From: Terriglobus roseus
GTDB lineage: Bacteria > Acidobacteriota > Terriglobia > Terriglobales > Acidobacteriaceae
Direction: 5' to 3'
DNA length: 64,000 nt
NCBI RefSeq assembly: GCF_900105625.1
Contig: NZ_FNSD01000001.1
Span: 62,001 to 126,000, forward strand
A program made the position numbers and the translations under genes. The notes beneath the pieces are model-generated. The model did not search any database, was not told the DNA's origin, and saw only the letters and a list, made by a program, of their open reading frames with translations. Positions within the stretch are counted from its first letter, which is position 1. Each line of letters starts with the position of its first letter. Positions 8,430-16,557 of the stretch are shown here, piece after piece.

Positions 8430-11399
8430 ATGGAGCAGAACGGTCCGCTGCAGTTTGGACCCTATGTTGTGCTGGAACAGATCGGAACTGGAGGCATGGG
8501 CGCGGTGTATCGCGCGCGCGACCGTCGCCTTGAGCGCGATGTCGCCATCAAGGTTCTGCATCGCCATCTGGAAATGGTTGGCGCACGGGAACGTTTTCTG
8601 CGCGAGGCTCGCGCAGTCTCTTCACTGAACCATCCGAACATCTCGACCATTTTTGACATTGGCGAGCAGGACGGCGATCCGTACCTGGTAATGGAACTGC
8701 TGCATGGCAAAAGCCTGAAAGAGCGCCTGGTGGATGGCGCTGCGGTGTCGGCCTCAGAATTGGAATTGATTGCGGTACAGGCTGCACAGGCCCTTGCTGC
8801 TGCCCATGCCAAAGGCATCGTTCATCGCGACATCAAGCCGGCAAACCTCTTCCTGGTCAACGGGCCACACGGCGAAAAGCAGTTGAAGGTGCTGGACTTC
8901 GGTCTTGCCAAGATGGAGTCGGACCGCGTGCTCTACGGGGACAAGGGGGGACTGACACGGACGGGCTCCACCGTGGGAACTGTTGAGTACATGTCGCCGG
9001 AGCAGGCGCGCGGGGAAGACCTGGATGCGCGGTCTGACTTGTTCTCACTTGGCGCTGTCCTGTACGAGCTTGCGACGGGTGATGTACCGTTTCGCGGCGC
9101 GACCAGTGCTGTGGTCTTCGCAGAACTGCTGGGCAACGATCCAGTGCCGCCCCGTACGCACAACTCGCACGTGTCACCGGCGATGGATGCAGTCATCCGC
9201 AAGCTCCTGGAGAAGAAGCGTGAGAACCGCATCCAGTCTGCAAAGGCCTTGCTGGAAGATCTGAAGACCGCGAGCGAGGCGGCCACAGCAGCGCCCGTGC
9301 TTGCAGCCCGACCATCTGCCTCGGCTATCACCGCTGCGCCGCCCATGACAGTCGCCGCCCCCATCACGGGAGCCTCACCTGTGACGACGCCTCCGACAAA
9401 AGCGCCTGGACCGAGTAACAATCCGCCGAAACACATCGTACCGGTGCCAGAGCCTACGGTTCGCGGCCCACGCATCAAGCCTTCCGGTAGCCGCCCTTCC
9501 GAGCTCTATAAGCGCGGCTCAGGCGGCAGGCCGTCCATGGTGCGTGAAGCGCCTCCGACTCGGGAGAGTGTCGCAACGAAGCTTCATGCGACGGCGCCAC
9601 CTTCGACGGAAGAGGAAGCGACGGGCGCAAGTCGGTGGTGGATGGCGGCGCTTGCTGTTCTGCTGCTTGCCGGTGCCGGGGCCATTCTTTACTTTCGTCC
9701 GAAGGCCGTTATGGCACCGGCCGTGGTGGCCCTCAGTGGGTCTCTGCAAGTGACACAGTTCGACAATGCGACGGGAGAACTCGCTCTGCAGGAGGCGCCC
9801 GCGGTAGCTATGCAGATTCTGCTGCAGGAAACGCCGTCGCTGCACCTTGCAGGTTACGCTCCGGCGGCCGACACGGTTGAACTGGACGCTTCGGAGCTGG
9901 CAAGACGGAGCGGCTCAGAGGCGTACCTGACCGGTTCCATATCGCGTGATGGAGAACGCTATCGCATCCACGCCGAGATCCTTAAGACCGCGGACGGCTC
10001 CAGGCTGGCGCAGGAGGATGCCGACGCCGCAACGATGACCGAACTGCCGGGCGCCTTCAGCCGGCTGGCAGCTGCGCTGCGTGCTCACCTGGGCGAGTCT
10101 CCAGCTCAGGCGGGCGCCATCCAGCTGGCATCTGAGGCTACCGCGTCTTTGCCTGCTCTGGCTCTGTACTCTCGAGGTGCGTCGCTTCTGCGGTCTGGAC
10201 AAGCACTGGCTGCAATCGAGCAGTTCAATAAGGCATTGGTAGAAGACCCGGGCTTTCCGACGGCGCGTCTCGGTCTCGTGGAAGCGTTACGCCAATCAGG
10301 TGCCGAGCCAGAGAGGCGACGGGCGGCTCTGGCGCTTGCGCCCCTTGCGCCGCAAGTGGGTATCTGTGAGAAAGCACGCATTGGGTATGAGACTGCCGAC
10401 GCTGCTAATGTGCTCGACGCAGCACAGGCTTGGGCGAAGCATTGTCCGAACCAGGCAGATGCGGAGATCGCAGTCTCGCGGCAGCTCCTCGCAGCCGGGA
10501 GGAGCGCTGCGGCGGAGGCAGCAGGCAACAGGGCCGTGGCGCTGGATCCCCCTGGCCGTGCAGCCATCACCGCATCCACGGAAGCCATGATTGCGCAGGG
10601 TCACTTCGAATCGGCACAGAAGCAACAAGCCCGTGCAGCGACGGCAAGTGCTTCCTCGCCCGGATTAATCCTGCTGGCTGCTTATCTTCGTGGCGACGTC
10701 GCCGCAGAGTCGGAAGTAGCAACATTGGCTGAGATTTCGCCTTCCTGGCAGGATCAGTGGAACTTCGTAACCTATCTCTCCAACCGAGGTCGTCTGGCGG
10801 AGGCGGCGCGGTTTGGAGCAGCAGTAGCTTCCCGGGTCGAAGTGCAGCCAGATGTAGCTTCGACGGCGATTCTGATGCGGACGCGTGTCGCGGCCATGCA
10901 GGCGATGGCCGGTCACTGCGAGGAAGGCGGTGTACTTGGAGACGGTGCCGGTGACCTGGCACAGTTCTACGCGGAGATCGCCAGCGCATGGTGCAGACAT
11001 GCGCCCGAAACGACTGACCCAGGCGATGCAAATCTGACGATGATCGCTCGCGCAGCGGCTCTATGGAGTAGCGGCAACCCACAGGAAGCGCTGAATATTC
11101 TCCAGTCAACCCACCCTGGCGTGGAGGCACCGATGGCTGCCATGCTGCGCGCAGAGTCACACCTCGCGCTCAAGCAGCAGGTACTGGCCATCGGCGACTA
11201 CAAGGCGGTCCTCTCCGGGCGTGGGGCAGCGGTGCTGACTGGTACGATCGTCTATCCCGCGGCGCAAGCGGGCCTGGCCACGGCGTATCACACGATGGGC
11301 GACGAACTTAACGCTACCCGCGTGGCAGACGACCTGAAGATGCTATGGACCGACGCATCGCCCGGCGAGCCGCTGCTCAAGCGCGCTCAGAAGCGATAG
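8430..11399 (+). CDS. PknB-type Ser/Thr protein kinase with TPR domain
   Basis: 989 aa. Residues 10-275 are a Hanks-type kinase with GTGGMG (19-24), the ATP-binding Lys41 in VAIK, catalytic HRDIKPAN (Asp134), DFG (156-158) and SPE in the activation segment, so it should be active. A Pro/Ala/Thr-rich linker (about 275-400) leads to one membrane helix (about 402-421, WWMAALAVLLLAGAG). The C-terminal region, outside the cytoplasm by this topology, is helical with TPR-like repeats (for example SLPALALYSRGASLLRSGQALAAIEQFNKALVEDP, seen near residue 570-605). The ATG at 8430 has AGGGAG about 8 nt before it; the longer frame from 8262 lacks homology. Such kinases are numerous in Acidobacteria; the target is unknown. 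Confidence 0.9.
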   Translation: MEQNGPLQFGPYVVLEQIGTGGMGAVYRARDRRLERDVAIKVLHRHLEMVGARERFLREARAVSSLNHPNISTIFDIGEQDGDPYLVMELLHGKSLKERLVDGAAVSASELELIAVQAAQALAAAHAKGIVHRDIKPANLFLVNGPHGEKQLKVLDFGLAKMESDRVLYGDKGGLTRTGSTVGTVEYMSPEQARGEDLDARSDLFSLGAVLYELATGDVPFRGATSAVVFAELLGNDPVPPRTHNSHVSPAMDAVIRKLLEKKRENRIQSAKALLEDLKTASEAATAAPVLAARPSASAITAAPPMTVAAPITGASPVTTPPTKAPGPSNNPPKHIVPVPEPTVRGPRIKPSGSRPSELYKRGSGGRPSMVREAPPTRESVATKLHATAPPSTEEEATGASRWWMAALAVLLLAGAGAILYFRPKAVMAPAVVALSGSLQVTQFDNATGELALQEAPAVAMQILLQETPSLHLAGYAPAADTVELDASELARRSGSEAYLTGSISRDGERYRIHAEILKTADGSRLAQEDADAATMTELPGAFSRLAAALRAHLGESPAQAGAIQLASEATASLPALALYSRGASLLRSGQALAAIEQFNKALVEDPGFPTARLGLVEALRQSGAEPERRRAALALAPLAPQVGICEKARIGYETADAANVLDAAQAWAKHCPNQADAEIAVSRQLLAAGRSAAAEAAGNRAVALDPPGRAAITASTEAMIAQGHFESAQKQQARAATASASSPGLILLAAYLRGDVAAESEVATLAEISPSWQDQWNFVTYLSNRGRLAEAARFGAAVASRVEVQPDVASTAILMRTRVAAMQAMAGHCEEGGVLGDGAGDLAQFYAEIASAWCRHAPETTDPGDANLTMIARAAALWSSGNPQEALNILQSTHPGVEAPMAAMLRAESHLALKQQVLAIGDYKAVLSGRGAAVLTGTIVYPAAQAGLATAYHTMGDELNATRVADDLKMLWTDASPGEPLLKRAQKR

Positions 11400-11427
11400 A
11401 GAAAGCACTTGAGACCCTTCCGCTGAC

Positions 11428-12687
11428 CTAATGCTTCGGAGTTGCAGCCTTCTGTGATTTCGTTAGATTCTCAGCCAGGAACAGGCCGCTCTTGCCCGCA
11501 CTGACGATATCGATATCGCCGTCGCCGTCGATGTCGGTTGATACCGTCTGCACACCACCACCCATGCGTCCGCCGTAGTCGACGATGTGGCGCGTCCACT
11601 CGACGCCGCCATTGGCCGGGTTAGCTTTATCGGCTGGCAGCTTGCGCCACTCATACCAGTACAGTCCAATCGGATCGCGTTCGCCGGGATCGCCGCCGTT
11701 GTGCGCGAAGTAGCGCTTGCCCGTCACGAAGTCGGGCTGGCCATCTCCGTTCATGTCGACGAGTTGTGAAGCGTGAGCCTGCGACCACGAACTATCGATC
11801 ACATGCTGTATCCACTTACCATCGGCAGTCTGCTCATACCAGGCCACGCCGTAGTCATGCGCCATGCCGGTCAACAGGTCTTTACGACCATCGCCATTGA
11901 TGTCGAGGAAGTGCATGTAACCGAACTGAGCACCACCGCGTGCCGCAGCTGCGGAGAGTCTCGCCTGGTCGGCCGGAGTGCCAGCAGGTGGAATGTACTT
12001 CCATCCCCAGTCGGTGGCATGGAAGACCCAGTCGCCTTCGGCGTGTATGTCCGCAGGTGCCTCGAGCCATCCCTTCGGTGTGAGGATGTCATTGCGGCCA
12101 TCGCCGTTGACATCGCCCACGCCGATCCCATGGCCGTAGCTAATCTTGGAGACGACGTGCTTTATCCACTTGCCATGGACGAGCTCAAACCAGGCGGCCG
12201 GCACGTTGGGACGATCGAACTCCGGGAGCAGCTCATTGGCCTTGCCGTCGTTGTTCAGATCGACCAGGAAGGCGAACTCCGTCGGGCCACTATCGTCAAT
12301 CTGCGTCTGCTTCCACGGCCCACCGGCCTTGCCCGGATTTTTGAGCCAGACGATGTCGTGCGCGAAGTAGCTGAACTGGAGGACATCCGTCCATCCGTCG
12401 CCGTCCACATCCATCGGCAGGTCAGAGAAGTTGTCGATGTAGCCGTTCAGGTAGTCGATCTGGCGCAACGGATGCTTCGTCCAGCGCGGAGCCTCGTACC
12501 AGCTTTCCCCTGAGATGATGTCGGGCTTGCCGTCGCGGTTCACATCTGTGACCGCGACCGTTTCACCGTATCCGGGGTCGATCATGCTCACGTGAAAGGC
12601 GATATCGGGCGACCTGCTCGCGGCGAGTAGCGCGGCAGCGCAACCGGCGATAGCGACCGACAACAGTGATTGCAGAGCAGTGCGCAT
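11428..12687 (-). CDS. secreted FG-GAP/VCBS repeat protein
   Basis: About 419 aa with a signal peptide (MRTALQSLLSVAIAGCAAAL). At least seven calcium-binding FG-GAP type loops of the pattern D-N-N/D-G-D-G-x-x-D-hydrophobic are visible: DVNRDGKPDI, DVDGDGWTDV, DLNNDGKAN, DVNGDGRNDI, DINGDGRKDL, DMNGDGQPDF and DIDGDGDIDI. These should fold into a seven-bladed beta-propeller. Exported; ligand unknown. An upstream ATG at 12720 would add 11 residues. The gene is convergent with the kinase gene, with a 28-bp gap. Confidence 0.85.
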   Translation of the reverse strand: MRTALQSLLSVAIAGCAAALLAASRSPDIAFHVSMIDPGYGETVAVTDVNRDGKPDIISGESWYEAPRWTKHPLRQIDYLNGYIDNFSDLPMDVDGDGWTDVLQFSYFAHDIVWLKNPGKAGGPWKQTQIDDSGPTEFAFLVDLNNDGKANELLPEFDRPNVPAAWFELVHGKWIKHVVSKISYGHGIGVGDVNGDGRNDILTPKGWLEAPADIHAEGDWVFHATDWGWKYIPPAGTPADQARLSAAAARGGAQFGYMHFLDINGDGRKDLLTGMAHDYGVAWYEQTADGKWIQHVIDSSWSQAHASQLVDMNGDGQPDFVTGKRYFAHNGGDPGERDPIGLYWYEWRKLPADKANPANGGVEWTRHIVDYGGRMGGGVQTVSTDIDGDGDIDIVSAGKSGLFLAENLTKSQKAATPKH

Positions 12688-12720
12688 GCGAGAAAAGCCC
12701 CTTGGATTGAAACGTCTCAT

Positions 12721-13265
12721 TCGGGGAGGATTCTAGCGGCTTCGAAGGGCAATGAGCAACGCGCACCCAACGCCGCGTACACCACTGAGTTCATTCGATA
12801 TCACTGGCATGGAGATGTCTGTCTCATGTTCCTGCAACACGGACCGAGCCTGCCAAGAACCAATTTCGATCGGGTACCGAGACCTGTGCAGGGTTCGCAT
12901 CTCTCCTTCGCTTCCGAATTTTCTTTTCTTTGCGACTGGGACCGGTCATAATTCCAGCGTTCCGCAACCCACATCATCTCCAGTTATATAAGTCCGAAAT
13001 GCAACGACATTCCGGTTCGTATGAAGGTGCCCGACACTGTATACAAGCAGGCCTGCGCATCATCGCGGCTATGTGTGAGCTTTCTTGATGTCTGACAGGT
13101 ATTTCAAGTGAGGAATGCCTTTGCAAAGCACGGGATGGCACAGCCCTTTACGACGAGCAAGAACAACATCGTCGCGACCTCACAGTCTGCGGCCGCGTAG
13201 AAGCTCAGATTTTTATGTAGGCAATAGCCTGCAAACAAACCAGCACCAGATGGGTGGTAATTAAT
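12721..13265. other. intergenic region before the lysozyme gene
   Basis: About 545 bases between divergent transcription units without a supportable gene. Open frames on the plus strand at 12670-12991 lack domain signals. The last 60 bases are AT-richer and hold a short dyad AGGCAATAGCCT (about 13219-13230). It must carry the promoters for both the FG-GAP and lysozyme genes, but none is clear. Confidence 0.5.
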
Positions 13266-13889
13266 ATGGCCATTGACGCGATCGTTGATCTTTCTCACCA
13301 TAACAATAAGACAGACCTGGAAGCAGCTCGTAGGAGCGGCATACTGGGTGTCATTCACAAGGCCACCCAGGGCCTCACTTATACCGACCCCTTCTATGCT
13401 CCGCATCGCACGGCAGCACGGGCAGCAGGGTTGTTATGGGGCGCCTACCATTTCGGCGATGGTTCCGACGGCCTGCAGCAGGCGGAGCGTTTTCTCAGCG
13501 TCGTGGGAGATCCACGGGGCATGCTTCTCGTGCTGGATTTTGAAGCCAACCCGGTCGGTCCGAGCATGTCTCTGGAAGAAGCTCGGGCGTTTGTAACTCA
13601 CGTGCAGTCCGCAACCGGAGTCTGGCCCGGACTTTATTGTGGTCACTACATCAAGGAGCTCCTCGGGCCGAAGAAGGATCCGGTGCTTGCGAACTGCTGG
13701 CTCTGGATCGCGCAATATGGTCCCACACCTGTAGTCCCGGCGACATGGAAGACATGGACGATGTGGCAGTATACCGATGGTGCCGCTGGTCTAAATCCAA
13801 AGCCAGTTCCGGGAATAGGATTATGTGATCGCGATCAGTTCAATGGAACGCAGGAGGGCCTGAACGACCTCTGGTCCGCCATTCACTGA
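13266..13889 (+). CDS. GH25 family lysozyme (muramidase)
   Basis: 207-aa glycoside hydrolase family 25 enzyme, cutting the MurNAc-GlcNAc beta-1,4 bond of peptidoglycan. The expected acids are in place: Asp8 in IVDLSHHN and Asp91/Glu93 in LVLDFEANP; GAYHFG and LWIAQYG ... WTMWQYTDG complete the barrel. There is no signal peptide, lipobox or wall-binding repeat, so it looks like a phage endolysin or a protein released by another route. The ATG at 13266 follows GGTGG by about 8 nt; an upstream GTG at 13254 would add four residues. It is the first of five co-directional genes. Confidence 0.9.
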   Translation: MAIDAIVDLSHHNNKTDLEAARRSGILGVIHKATQGLTYTDPFYAPHRTAARAAGLLWGAYHFGDGSDGLQQAERFLSVVGDPRGMLLVLDFEANPVGPSMSLEEARAFVTHVQSATGVWPGLYCGHYIKELLGPKKDPVLANCWLWIAQYGPTPVVPATWKTWTMWQYTDGAAGLNPKPVPGIGLCDRDQFNGTQEGLNDLWSAIH

Positions 13890-13936
13890 GTCGCTCGATG
13901 TTTCGATGACTCTGTCATGCCCGAAGTTATTACTCG

Positions 13937-14314
13937 ATGTCTTATGAGATGCAGAGAACCATGGGGGCGCGCTTGGACCCGTCGAAGCTACTCCATCAGG
14001 AAGCGCTTCTCTTTCTCTCCCTGGTGGGCGCAACGCTTATCTACAGGGCACTGACTGGGAGGCTCGTCACCTCGGGCCTCTTGTCAGACCGATTGAATGG
14101 CAGCACCAGTCCCGAGAGAGTTCAGTTGTTGATCGCCACCTTAGCGATCGCCGGACACTACCTGCGTGATGCGATTCACGGCAACGGCACAACGTTACCG
14201 AGTGTCAACATCACGTCGCTGCTTCTGTTCGGTGGAAGCAGTGGCATATATGCCGCCGTGAAATATGCCCGGCTTCAAAGACACTCGGGCAGTCAAAAGG
14301 GAGAGCTGAAATGA
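13937..14314 (+). CDS. small membrane protein, paralogue of next gene
   Basis: Up to 125 aa (ATGs at 13937, 13949 and 13961 are possible; no clear Shine-Dalgarno). Three hydrophobic stretches: EALLFLSLVGATLIYRAL, RVQLLIATLAIAGHYL and ITSLLLFGGSSGIYAAV. The order 'NGS.S..R.QLLI.T..IA ... LLLFG.SS.IYA..K' is shared with the following gene, so the two look like diverged tandem copies. It overlaps the next gene by ATGA. Placement after a lysozyme invites the idea of a holin-like or pore role, but that is inference only. Confidence 0.7.
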   Translation: MSYEMQRTMGARLDPSKLLHQEALLFLSLVGATLIYRALTGRLVTSGLLSDRLNGSTSPERVQLLIATLAIAGHYLRDAIHGNGTTLPSVNITSLLLFGGSSGIYAAVKYARLQRHSGSQKGELK

Positions 14315-14748
14315 CTTTGATGTTGTTGATTTGCAGCTATGGCGTCTGTCTCTTTATGGGACTGCTCTGTGCGACGTTGCTCTGGTTCATCTGGTCGGAC
14401 AAGATTGACCTGACCCGCCTGATTGCCGAGGCCAATGGATCCGCGAGTATGTCGAGGTTCCAACTCCTCATTTTTACCTTTGTTGTCGCGATCAGCCTTT
14501 TCATGATGACCGTAAGGACAGGAAGCTTCCCCCAGATTCCGGATGGAGTGCTCGTGCTTCTGGGAATCAGTGCGAGCACATACGCGGTCGGCAAGGGAAT
14601 TTCCTACAGTCGCGATGAAGGAGTGACTACGCCGCAGGAGCGGCAGGACACCCGCTATGTGGCTGAAACCATCTCAGCGACGGGAGCTGCCACCATTGCG
14701 ACCGCCGCCGGCATAGCATCATCCGGTGCAAGCAACACCGAAAACTAA
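14311..14748 (+). CDS. small membrane protein with SRFQLLIFTFV motif
   Basis: 145 aa with three predicted membrane helices (LLICSYGVCLFMGLLCATLL, FQLLIFTFVVAISLFMM, and VLVLLGISASTYAVGKG). Between helices 1 and 2 is LTRLIAEANGSASMSRFQ, a cytoplasmic-type loop; the tail (residues 95-145) is polar, Ala/Thr-rich. The pattern S-R-F-Q-L-L-I-F-T ... IP.GVL.LLGIS..TY is one I have seen in unannotated bacterial membrane proteins. Start fixed by GGGAGAG 5 nt upstream of the ATG and by ATGA overlap with the preceding paralogue. Function unknown. Confidence 0.75.
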   Translation: MTLMLLICSYGVCLFMGLLCATLLWFIWSDKIDLTRLIAEANGSASMSRFQLLIFTFVVAISLFMMTVRTGSFPQIPDGVLVLLGISASTYAVGKGISYSRDEGVTTPQERQDTRYVAETISATGAATIATAAGIASSGASNTEN

Positions 14749-14814
14749 AGCCCAGGCTTGGCAGATGCCCGCCAGAAAATCGAGACCACGCTGCCCCGAA
14801 AGACAGGAATGCCG

Positions 14815-16146
14815 ATGAAGAAAAGCGCACCGCGAGGTCGCTTGGTCCGGATCGTGGGGCCAATGATCCCTGTCGCGTTGGCTCTTGGGACTGCTGCCAT
14901 TTCACGCAGCCATAATCCACCGAAACCTCTCCCTTTTGCAGCTATCCAAATCAACGGAGACGACACATTGGCTGCGGCTGTGGCGAATGGCGCGCCGGTG
15001 CCATTGCTTGCCAAAGGGCACCCCGTGGACTGGTGGTTCGTCTTCAAGATGAACGCCGCCGTCTTCCCGGCTTGCGGTGGTGCCGTTGGATCCTGCCCGT
15101 TCGGTGGGACTGTCCAGCCATATAAAACATTTGGTCAGCAATATGTTTACGCGAGCAGCGAATCGCAATTTCTCCAGGATAGAGTTAAGGATTGCGTCGG
15201 CACGACTGATTCCGATCCCGTTGGAGCGAGCTTCAACGAGGTCTATAACGGAAACTACCACTACGTGCTCTGGAACGATCAGTTCTACGATGATCCACTT
15301 CCAATCCGGGGCGCACCTTGGGGACACTCCAAGGGAATGCTTGCATGGGATGATGCTGGTCAGGGATTTGTCATGCAGGTCTCAACACCTTCCTGGCCAG
15401 GCGCTGGAAACGTGAAGAGTCCAAGATTGACCGACGGGAACACGCTTGGGTGTATCAAAGATAACGACGTTAAGGTAAGCCAGCATTTTCTTGCTCTGCG
15501 TTTAACGAAGGACGATTTGATTCTCGTGCTGCAGGGGATGAAGAACTCCAGTGTCGTTACGAATCCGACTTCAAGTCAGCTGGTAAGTAATGGTGGCCCG
15601 TCCGATGTGCAGGCATTGGTCAACGGTCTGGGAAAGCTCTCTGACAGCGAGGCGCTTGTGCAGGGGACGCTTTCTTCAGGGTTCCGTTTCATCTCAAAGC
15701 CGTCCAGCATGAACGTACCGCCGTGGCAGATGGTATCGGCAACCTTGGGTGGTATTGGGCTTCGCGCGGCTACCTGGTGGGCCAACCCGGAAATCCCATC
15801 GACAACGACAGATTCGACGATCACTTGCTGGGATGAATCCCTGGGGACACCTGGACCTGTGGAGATTGCTACGGCTGGCACGTGGGAAGGAAGGGTCTTC
15901 TCGCTGGCAGGCGGTCTTGGAGCAAACTTTAATCATGCGAAGATTGGCGTATCCACGACCCGCACACAACCCTACGTCATCTTCGGTGATGAAAACCAAC
16001 AGGGGACTCTCGTCAAGAGCGCCGCAGGCAAATGCGACAGTAGTCAGAACGGCAGAGGCGGAATGTTCTATGCGATCTCTAGTCCGCAACTGAACGGCAG
16101 TATTGGTAACCTGATCGCTGGAGACACGGCGTCCTCAGGTAACTAA
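14815..16146 (+). CDS. secreted DNase II-family protein
   Basis: 443 aa with an N-terminal hydrophobic export segment (RIVGPMIPVALALGTAAI). The body matches deoxyribonuclease II, the acid, metal-independent nuclease of the phospholipase D-like fold: VDWWFVFK near the N-terminus, YHYVLWNDQ, then WGHSKGMLAWD with the first H-x-K (His171, Lys173), GQGFVMQVSTPSWP, a Cys in TLGCIKD, and the second H-x-K in FNHAKIGVS (His374, Lys376). Both catalytic pairs are intact. The family is best known from animals and a few bacteria such as Burkholderia. The ATG at 14815 has AGGA 7 nt upstream; an in-frame TTG at 14758 is less likely. It should act outside the cytoplasm. Confidence 0.85.
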   Translation: MKKSAPRGRLVRIVGPMIPVALALGTAAISRSHNPPKPLPFAAIQINGDDTLAAAVANGAPVPLLAKGHPVDWWFVFKMNAAVFPACGGAVGSCPFGGTVQPYKTFGQQYVYASSESQFLQDRVKDCVGTTDSDPVGASFNEVYNGNYHYVLWNDQFYDDPLPIRGAPWGHSKGMLAWDDAGQGFVMQVSTPSWPGAGNVKSPRLTDGNTLGCIKDNDVKVSQHFLALRLTKDDLILVLQGMKNSSVVTNPTSSQLVSNGGPSDVQALVNGLGKLSDSEALVQGTLSSGFRFISKPSSMNVPPWQMVSATLGGIGLRAATWWANPEIPSTTTDSTITCWDESLGTPGPVEIATAGTWEGRVFSLAGGLGANFNHAKIGVSTTRTQPYVIFGDENQQGTLVKSAAGKCDSSQNGRGGMFYAISSPQLNGSIGNLIAGDTASSGN

Positions 16147-16290
16147 TAATTTCCCGATAATCATCTTCCTGACCGTTGTTGCATAAGTCGCTCACTGCGC
16201 GCACGTTTCAATGGCATAAGTTACGGCGCACGGGCTGAAGGGCAAAGTCAGCAGTGTGCACGTAAGTAGATTGGTGCACCTTACGGTTTG

Positions 16291-16309
16291 AATAATGAAA
16301 ATAATTATC
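16291..16309. promoter_or_regulatory. Fur-box-like dyad
   Basis: AATAATGAAAATAATTATC matches the 19-bp Fur consensus GATAATGATAATCATTATC at 16 of 19 positions by eye. It abuts the -35 box of the promoter that follows, the position expected for a repressor. The surrounding DNA is unusually AT-rich, so a chance match cannot be excluded. Confidence 0.4.
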
Positions 16310-16337
16310 TTGACTTCGGATAGCCGCTTGTTAGGAT
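16310..16337 (+). promoter_or_regulatory. sigma-70 type promoter
   Basis: TTGACT (16310-16315), 16-bp spacer, TAGGAT (16332-16337). Predicted start of transcription near 16344, giving a leader of about 214 nt. Confidence 0.5.
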
Positions 16338-16557
16338 TCCACCACTGTGTCATGACGATGGCCGACAAGCCCCTGTTGCTGAAATATGCGACTCAGCGAT
16401 GGTGACATCGACGATTAGAGACTGCGGGACAGCGATGCTGGGATCGCATCGCACCTTGCCGCTGGTGACCGTGTGCGAATGCGGTGCCTTCTTGCTTCCT
16501 GCGCAAGGGACCTGAGCGGTCATATCACAGGGCACATCCTTCTTTGGGAGATTGAGC

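Larger units (their letters stand above)
16147..16557. other. long leader/promoter region of the giant sensor gene
   Basis: About 410 bases without a supportable gene. It holds the Fur-box-like dyad (16291-16309), a sigma-70 type promoter (16310-16337), and then about 215 bases of apparent 5' leader before the GTG start. A GTGCAC...GTGCAC repeat pair lies near 16256 and 16274. The leader shows no riboswitch I recognise. Confidence 0.5.
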
